A stretch of DNA of 25,754 bases from a virus. The stretch spans positions 1 through 25,754 of the IMG/VR virus record IMGVR_UViG_3300025880_000094, one strand, 5' to 3'. Of this stretch, positions 20,865-25,754 are shown piece by piece; position 1 is the stretch's first letter; the number at the start of each line of letters is the position of its first letter. The translations under genes were made by a program, and so were the position numbers. The notes under the pieces are model-generated. The model was not told where the DNA came from. It searched no databases and saw only the letters and a list, made by a program, of their open reading frames with translations.

Positions 20865-22876
20865 GCGAATTTTTCGTAACAAAACTTGCAGCCTATACAG
20901 CTCCAGAAGTTGTAGAGTTAAAAAACAAAGATTGGGTACAATACGGAATAGATAATAACTATTTTAACTACATAATTGATGTAAATAACAACTCGACTAC
21001 TTGTAGAGCTATTACTATAGGTATTTCTAACATGATCTACGGTAAAGGTCTTGCAGCACACGATGCAGACAAAAGACCAGAGCAATATGCTCAAATGATG
21101 TCATTATTTAAGAAGTCTGATTTAAGAAAATTCATAAATGACTACAAAGTACTAGGAATGGCTGCATTTCAGTTAGTTTATCAAGATGGTAAGGTAAAAG
21201 AGGTACATCATTTCCCGATGGAGACATTAAGAGCAGAAAAATGCAATGATGATGGTGAAATAGAAGGATGGTACTACTCTAATCATTGGGATAATCTAAA
21301 ACCTACAGAAAAACCAGAAAGAATACCAGCATTTGGTTTTGGTAAAGCTAATGGTGTTGAAATGTACGTTTTAAAGCCATATGAAGCTGGAAAATACTAT
21401 TATAGTAGTCCAGATTGGTCTTCTGCAATGCCTTACGCAGTGTTAGAGGACGAAATAGGGGATTACCTTATAAATGATTGTATAAATGGATTTAGTGGCA
21501 CTAAAGTCGTTAATTTTAACAACGGAGTACCAGACCCTGAAAAAATGCAATCAATTAAGAGCGATGTACTAGGAAAACTAACTGGAAGCAGAGGAGAAAA
21601 AGTAATAGTAGCTTTTAATAACAATTCCGAATCTAAAACTACGATAGATGACATTCCTTTGAACGATGCACCTCAACATTATCAGTATTTAGCTGATGAG
21701 TGCTTTAGAAAGTTAATCGTTGGTCATAGGGTTACATCTCCAATGCTTCTAGGAATACGTGAAGGTAATGATGGACTAGGAAACAATGCAGAAGAAATAA
21801 AGAACGCTACACAACTATTTGACAATATAGTCATACAATGCTTTCAAGATCAAGTAATAGAGTGTTTAGATGCTATTTTGTCAGTTAATGATATAGCATT
21901 AGACTTATACTTTAAAACTCTTAAACCTCTAGACTTTAGCGATATTGACATAGTTAATAAAAAAATCATAGAAGAAGAAACTGGTTATGAATTAAGTCTA
22001 AAGAAAATAGATGGAGTAGATGTATATAAAACTAAAGAAGAAGCAGAAGCTAAAGCTTTAGAGCAAGGATGTCAGGGATATCACGAACATGAAGAAGATG
22101 GAGTTGTTTACTATATGCCTTGTGAATCTCACGATGAGGTAGTAGACTTAAAAAAACCTTGTCAACCTGGATACGAGCAATATGGTATGAAAATGAAAAA
22201 TGGTAAAAAAGTTCCTAATTGTGTTCCTATAAACATGAATGATGATGAAGTAGAAAATGTATTAGGTCATTTATCAAAAAGTGGAAAGGAAATGGGAGAT
22301 AGTTATGTGTATGTTGATGAAATAGATGAAGATAGCGACATAGATAATGAAGATTGGGCAAATTATTTGATAAACGAAAAGAAAAGTACACTATCTAAAG
22401 TAAAAGGTTTATTAGGTTTAAAAGATGAAATAGATTCTAAGAAAAATGGAAGTTCTTTTAGCTATTTAGATTCTAAAAACGGATTATATAAAATAAGATA
22501 CACTTATGCAAGAGGTTCATATAAACCAAGTCTTTCACAGAGAGACTTTTGTAGAAATATGATGAATATGGCAGATGCTGGATTAGTATGGAGAATAGAA
22601 GATATAGATAAAGCATCAAGAGAGGGAGTAAATAGAGAATTAGGACACAATAGACAACCCTATGATCTTTTTAAATTTAAAGGTGGAATATACTGTAGAC
22701 ACAAATGGAAAAAGGTCTTATATAGGCTAGAAAGCAATACAGAGCCATCAGAGAATTTAGGAAACTATAAAAAGACTAGAACTATTCCTAAAAGTTATAT
22801 GAAAAACCCAAGAGGGTCAAAACAAGCTGGAATTGCGCCAGAGAATATGCCTAATAGAGGAGCGTACCCTAAATAA
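20861..22876 (+). CDS. Portal protein with long C-terminal extension
   Basis: The first 380 residues follow the portal layout: an N-terminal stretch with WVQYGIDNNYFNYII, then MIYGKGL, a GMAAFQLVYQDGKV strand and DAPQHYQYLADECFRKLIVGH in the clip/stem area. SPMLLGIREGNDGLGNNAEEI and a helical crown follow. The other 290 residues are extra. They hold a Cys/His-rich part (GCQGYHEH at 403-410, MPC ending at 421, CQPGYEQYGM from 434), a KKSTLSKVKGLLGL motif (507-520) and a basic C-terminus. Portals form the 12-fold vertex through which DNA enters. At 671 residues it is longer than usual. Confidence 0.75.
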   Translation: MSEFFVTKLAAYTAPEVVELKNKDWVQYGIDNNYFNYIIDVNNNSTTCRAITIGISNMIYGKGLAAHDADKRPEQYAQMMSLFKKSDLRKFINDYKVLGMAAFQLVYQDGKVKEVHHFPMETLRAEKCNDDGEIEGWYYSNHWDNLKPTEKPERIPAFGFGKANGVEMYVLKPYEAGKYYYSSPDWSSAMPYAVLEDEIGDYLINDCINGFSGTKVVNFNNGVPDPEKMQSIKSDVLGKLTGSRGEKVIVAFNNNSESKTTIDDIPLNDAPQHYQYLADECFRKLIVGHRVTSPMLLGIREGNDGLGNNAEEIKNATQLFDNIVIQCFQDQVIECLDAILSVNDIALDLYFKTLKPLDFSDIDIVNKKIIEEETGYELSLKKIDGVDVYKTKEEAEAKALEQGCQGYHEHEEDGVVYYMPCESHDEVVDLKKPCQPGYEQYGMKMKNGKKVPNCVPINMNDDEVENVLGHLSKSGKEMGDSYVYVDEIDEDSDIDNEDWANYLINEKKSTLSKVKGLLGLKDEIDSKKNGSSFSYLDSKNGLYKIRYTYARGSYKPSLSQRDFCRNMMNMADAGLVWRIEDIDKASREGVNRELGHNRQPYDLFKFKGGIYCRHKWKKVLYRLESNTEPSENLGNYKKTRTIPKSYMKNPRGSKQAGIAPENMPNRGAYPK

Positions 22877-22884
22877 GATAAGAA

Positions 22885-23400
22885 ATGGCAAAAGCATTAT
22901 TTATAACAACTAAAGACATAAAAAGGTATTCTGTACTTTCTGGAAATGTAGACCCAGATAAGTTTATCTATATGGTAGAGATTGCACAAGATACAGAGGT
23001 ACAAAATTATTTAGGAACAAAACTTTTAGAAAAGTTACAAGATTTAATTATAGCTGGAACAATAAACGACCCAGCTAATGCTTCATATAAGACACTTTTA
23101 GAGACGTACGTGAAGCCTATGACAATTTATTGGGCTTTAGTATGCTATATGCCTTTTGCTGCTTATACAGTGGCTAATGGTGGGGTATATAAACACACAA
23201 GCGAAAGTAGTGTAACAGTAGACAAAGAAGAAGTTGATTATTTAGTAGAAAAATATAGAGATATAGCACAATTTTACACAAATAATTTTATTGACTTTAT
23301 GGTATATAATCAAAATACGTATCCAGAGTATAACTCTAACACAGAGGACGATACTTATCCAGATACAGCTAACGCAGATTTTGGTGGATGGGTATTATAA
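22885..23400 (+). CDS. Head-tail connector protein (DUF6712-like)
   Basis: This 171-residue helical protein has the pattern of gp6-like connector proteins: FITTKDIKRYSVLSGNVD, a helix with YMVEIAQDTEVQNYLGTKL, LETYVKPMTIYWALVCYMPF and a late DYLVEKYRDIAQFYTNNF. I recognise the DUF6712 type. Such proteins stack under the portal ring. Its place directly after the portal supports this. The last 30 residues are acidic and polar. Confidence 0.65.
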   Translation: MAKALFITTKDIKRYSVLSGNVDPDKFIYMVEIAQDTEVQNYLGTKLLEKLQDLIIAGTINDPANASYKTLLETYVKPMTIYWALVCYMPFAAYTVANGGVYKHTSESSVTVDKEEVDYLVEKYRDIAQFYTNNFIDFMVYNQNTYPEYNSNTEDDTYPDTANADFGGWVL

Positions 23401-23510
23401 GATATAAACAAAAAAAAGAAAATATTGTAAAACTAAAAAGGTATTTAGAATATGTGGACAGAAAACAATACGTGGAACGTAGTTATAAACTACAAAATAA
23501 AAAAAAATAA
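23388..23510 (+). CDS. Small Lys-rich ORF, 40 aa (alternative to 23452-23514)
   Basis: An ATG inside the connector gene end opens a 40-codon frame (MGIIRYKQKKENIVKLKRYL...) that overlaps the connector by 13 bases. The product is very basic and helical. Another 20-codon frame, MWTENNTWNVVINYK..., lies in a different phase at 23452-23514, one base before the next ATG. Its Trp/Asn style resembles the next gene's MWGS start. Only one may be used; neither is certain. Confidence 0.3.
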   Translation: MGIIRYKQKKENIVKLKRYLEYVDRKQYVERSYKLQNKKK

Positions 23511-23514
23511 ATAA

Positions 23515-23715
23515 ATGTGGGGAAGCATATATATAAAGCCGACTGGTATAACTTGGTGGGGAGATGGAGTTTGTGATAATACTGTCAATTGGGGATTGGT
23601 TTATAAGCCATATGTAGATTGTACACCTACTGCATTCTTTGAGATAATAGCAGAGAATGGAGATTACCTTCTTACAGAAGCGAATAACGAATTTATAATA
23701 ACAGAATTTCAATAA
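23515..23715 (+). CDS. Small Trp-rich virion-associated protein, 66 aa
   Basis: The product starts MWGSIYIKPTGITWWGDG and ends EIIAENGDYLLTEANNEFIITE, with two cysteines between. The late G-D-Y-L-L-T-E..N pattern is common in short proteins next to tail fibres of flavobacterial phages. It may be part of the tail tip or a fibre connector. An A-rich leader and the fibre gene follow. Confidence 0.5.
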   Translation: MWGSIYIKPTGITWWGDGVCDNTVNWGLVYKPYVDCTPTAFFEIIAENGDYLLTEANNEFIITEFQ

Positions 23716-23731
23716 TATAAAATAAAATAAA

Positions 23732-25687
23732 ATGGCAAATAAAAAATTTAGCGAATTTGTACTGAAAACTAGCACTAGTGATGTATCTCACATTGTAGGG
23801 TATAATGGAGCAGAGAATGTTCAAATAACACCAGCAAACTTTGTAACTGGTGGAGGTACAGGAGTTTTCCTTCCTTTAGCTGGTGGAACAATGGTAGGTA
23901 ACACTACTCACAATGACAATGTAAAATCTATTTATGGAACTTCAGGAGATGGACTAGAAATATTTCACGATAGTGTAGCTAGTTATATTGTAGATACAGG
24001 AACAGGTACGTTAAACGTAAGAGGTTCTACACAAGTTAATATTGGGGGTGCAAACGGAACAATAGGTTTTCAAACTGTTGAAGGTGCTAATTCTTCAATG
24101 AGACATAATAACGTAACTAAACTATCTACTACAAGTTCAGGTATATCAGTAACAGGTGGTGGAGTATTTACTGGAAATGTAAATATTGAATCAACAAATC
24201 CAATTTTAATTTTACAAGATACAGATGCAACTGCAACTTTTAACAAAACAGAGATTCAAAATTCAGGAGGTTCTTTGCTGTTTAATACTAGGCAATCTAA
24301 CGGAACTTTTGTATCTACTGATTACTTACAATCAAAAAACTCAACAGGAGCTATAACTCATCAATGGTTTACTAGTGGTACAGAAAAAATGAGACTAGAT
24401 TCTTCAGGTAGGTTAGTAATAGGAACTACAATTCAAGCAACAGGACAAACAAAACTTGTTGTTTCTGATAATTCTAGTGCTGGAATAGAGTTTATTCCAC
24501 AAACATCGCAAGATAGAGTAACTTTATTATCTTATGACAGAACTGGCTCTGCATATCAAACTTTAGATTTTGATTCTCAAGATGTTCATTTTAATATTAG
24601 TGGCACAGAAAAAATGAGGCTAGATTCTTCAGGTAATTTGGGTCTGGGTGTTTCCAACCCTGATGCTTTTACAAGTGTTTCGGCACAAAATCTTGTTTTA
24701 GGAAATTTAACTACTAGTAACGGAATTACGGTTTTATCTAGCTTTAGTGCTTTTGGTAATTTAGCTTTTGCTGATGGTACAGGTGTAAATGACCAATACA
24801 AAGGTTTAATACAATATGGTCATACTTTAAATTCAATGCAATTCTTTACAAATAATTTAGAGCGTTTACGTATTGATGGTTCTGGAAATGTGGGCGTGGG
24901 TACTGCGACACCGAGCACAAACCTTGAAGTAGTTAAATCTGGTGTATTGCCAACTGGTGGTTTTTCTGCCTCTCAATGGGTAGGGGCTTTTGTTAATAAT
25001 AGTTCAGCATCAAGTATTGCAAGAGTTGGTATTTATTCAGGAAGCTCATCTACTGCTTTGTTAAATTTTGGAGATGAAAATAGTGCAGATATTGGTGGTT
25101 TTAGTTATAATAATTCAGATAACTCAATGGCATTTAGAACTAATAATTCAGAAGGAATGCGACTAACTTCGGCTGGAGATTTATTAATTGGCACAACAGC
25201 AAAAGAAACACAAGGAGTTACAATATATGGAACTGGAGCGAATGGTATGTATGTTAAAACAACTGGAACTTGTGCTTATATGGTTACTAACTCTGGTGGT
25301 GGTGGAACTGATACTTCTGGTGTTTTAACTACATTTTACAATGATAGTGTAATTGCTGGAAGTATTACATTGGCTAACGCTAATACAATTGCTTATAACA
25401 CAACTTCAGATTATAGATTAAAAGAAGATTTACAAGACTTTGAAGGTTTAGATTTAGTTTCTAAAATACCTGTTTACGATTACAAATGGAAAGCAGATAA
25501 GTCTAGGTCTTATGGTGTTATGGCTCACGAGTTAGAAGAAGTATTACCACAAGCAGTTTCTGGAGAAAAAGATGCAGAAGAAATGCAATCAGTAGATTAC
25601 TCTAAAATTGTTCCTTTATTAGTTAAGTCAATACAAGAACTATCTGCAAAATTAGAAGCTTTAGAATGTCAATGCGAAAAAAAATAA
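23732..25687 (+). CDS. Tail fibre / receptor-binding protein with S74 chaperone domain
   Basis: The 651-residue protein starts NKKFSEFVLKTSTSDVSHIVGYNG, a probable virion attachment part. A long Gly/Ser/Thr-rich beta region follows. At least four copies of an EKMRLDSSGNLGIGT-type repeat occur in it. The C-terminal 93 residues are an intramolecular chaperone of the S74 peptidase family: SDYRLKED with Ser 559 and Lys 564, VYDYKWK, YGVMAHELEEVLPQAV, then a coiled coil. This domain helps the trimer fold and then cuts itself off before Ser 559. The fibre should decide host range. Confidence 0.88.
   Translation: MANKKFSEFVLKTSTSDVSHIVGYNGAENVQITPANFVTGGGTGVFLPLAGGTMVGNTTHNDNVKSIYGTSGDGLEIFHDSVASYIVDTGTGTLNVRGSTQVNIGGANGTIGFQTVEGANSSMRHNNVTKLSTTSSGISVTGGGVFTGNVNIESTNPILILQDTDATATFNKTEIQNSGGSLLFNTRQSNGTFVSTDYLQSKNSTGAITHQWFTSGTEKMRLDSSGRLVIGTTIQATGQTKLVVSDNSSAGIEFIPQTSQDRVTLLSYDRTGSAYQTLDFDSQDVHFNISGTEKMRLDSSGNLGLGVSNPDAFTSVSAQNLVLGNLTTSNGITVLSSFSAFGNLAFADGTGVNDQYKGLIQYGHTLNSMQFFTNNLERLRIDGSGNVGVGTATPSTNLEVVKSGVLPTGGFSASQWVGAFVNNSSASSIARVGIYSGSSSTALLNFGDENSADIGGFSYNNSDNSMAFRTNNSEGMRLTSAGDLLIGTTAKETQGVTIYGTGANGMYVKTTGTCAYMVTNSGGGGTDTSGVLTTFYNDSVIAGSITLANANTIAYNTTSDYRLKEDLQDFEGLDLVSKIPVYDYKWKADKSRSYGVMAHELEEVLPQAVSGEKDAEEMQSVDYSKIVPLLVKSIQELSAKLEALECQCEKK
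24374..24410 (+). repeat. Direct repeat copy 1 in the fibre gene
   Basis: A 37-bp segment that encodes GTEKMRLDSSG recurs at 24599-24635 with two base differences. It belongs to the protein repeat family of the fibre. Confidence 0.7.
24599..24635 (+). repeat. Direct repeat copy 2 in the fibre gene
   Basis: This is the second copy of the 37-bp segment at 24374-24410, 225 bases downstream and in the same frame. Recombination between them would delete 75 codons without a frameshift. Confidence 0.7.
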
Positions 25688-25718
25688 ATAACAATAAATA
25701 AATAAATAAATTAAAATT

Positions 25719-25754
25719 ATGGCACAATCTTATAAATGGAATTGTAAAACAGTA
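25719..25754 (+). CDS. Start of a further gene, DUF7936-like (partial)
   Basis: Twelve codons are present before the window ends (MAQSYKWNCKTV). The Y-K-W-x-C-K-T-V start is familiar from a small phage protein family found beside tail fibres in marine phages. An AAAT-repeat-rich leader precedes it. Nothing more can be said. Confidence 0.45.
   Translation, partial: MAQSYKWNCKTV

Noticed and set aside
23355-23363. DnaA-box-like TTATCCAGA
   Set aside because: A single 9-mer with one mismatch inside the connector gene. It is expected by chance, and no cluster of boxes was found anywhere.
23395-23775. Minus-strand frame of 126 codons, and other minus-strand frames such as 11810-12139 and 19245-19655
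   Set aside because: All lie opposite well-supported + strand genes or A/T-rich gaps, have low-complexity or Leu/Phe/Ser-heavy products and no recognisable motif. They are shadows.
25682-25718. AAAT tandem repeats as a possible regulatory repeat
   Set aside because: Similar A/T-rich leaders precede several genes here (18290, 23716) and are normal for Bacteroidetes translation starts.

Overview
The window is a stretch of a tailed double-stranded DNA phage genome. All genes lie on the + strand and most overlap or abut (ATGA and TAATG-type junctions). The DNA is strongly A+T-rich. Leaders before start codons are A-rich and lack Shine-Dalgarno sequences, and two sites match the Bacteroidetes -7 promoter box TAnnTTTG. 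These traits point to a phage of a Flavobacteriia-type (Bacteroidota) host. A short tape measure and HK97-type head genes suggest a siphovirus. I saw no integrase, tRNA gene or CRISPR array.

Left part, about 1-8710: genome metabolism. It opens with the last codons of what looks like an SSB gene and a terminator. Then come a RecA-fold/RepA-like ATPase, a sigma-factor-like protein, a Cys-containing protein, a metallophosphoesterase, small proteins, a FEN-type 5'-3' exonuclease and a DUF6378-like protein. Next are four overlapping genes that are the most interesting part of the window: a GDSH/SGNH-like protein, a DNA-glycosylase-fold protein resembling the amino acid:DNA transferase (aGPT-PPlase) families, a fold-type-II PLP enzyme, and a thymidylate-synthase-like pyrimidine hydroxymethylase candidate. 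Together with the MazG-like protein after them, they look like a pathway that hypermodifies pyrimidines in the phage DNA. A PD-(D/E)XK-like nuclease, a small unknown protein and a free-standing DnaA domain IV protein close this part.

Middle, about 8711-10990: small and large terminase, then a 253-bp non-coding stretch with tandem 11-mers, a promoter candidate and two equally spaced TTAGTAA pairs. Three small genes follow (two encode predicted membrane peptides), and the unit ends at a strong terminator.

Right part, about 11000-25754: virion genes in an unusual order. The tail assembly chaperone (with a candidate programmed -1 frameshift), tail-completion/neck-like proteins, two large tail proteins and the tape measure come first. 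The head genes follow: XkdF-type protease, scaffold-like protein and major capsid protein. Then come the tail tube candidate, portal, head-tail connector, a short Trp-rich protein and an S74-chaperone tail fibre. The window ends in the first codons of another gene. Terminators after the capsid and tail tube genes, and a recurring TTGTT..ATAAAAAA-type element upstream of transcription units, suggest how late expression is organised.

All functional calls come from reading motifs by eye; no database search was run.
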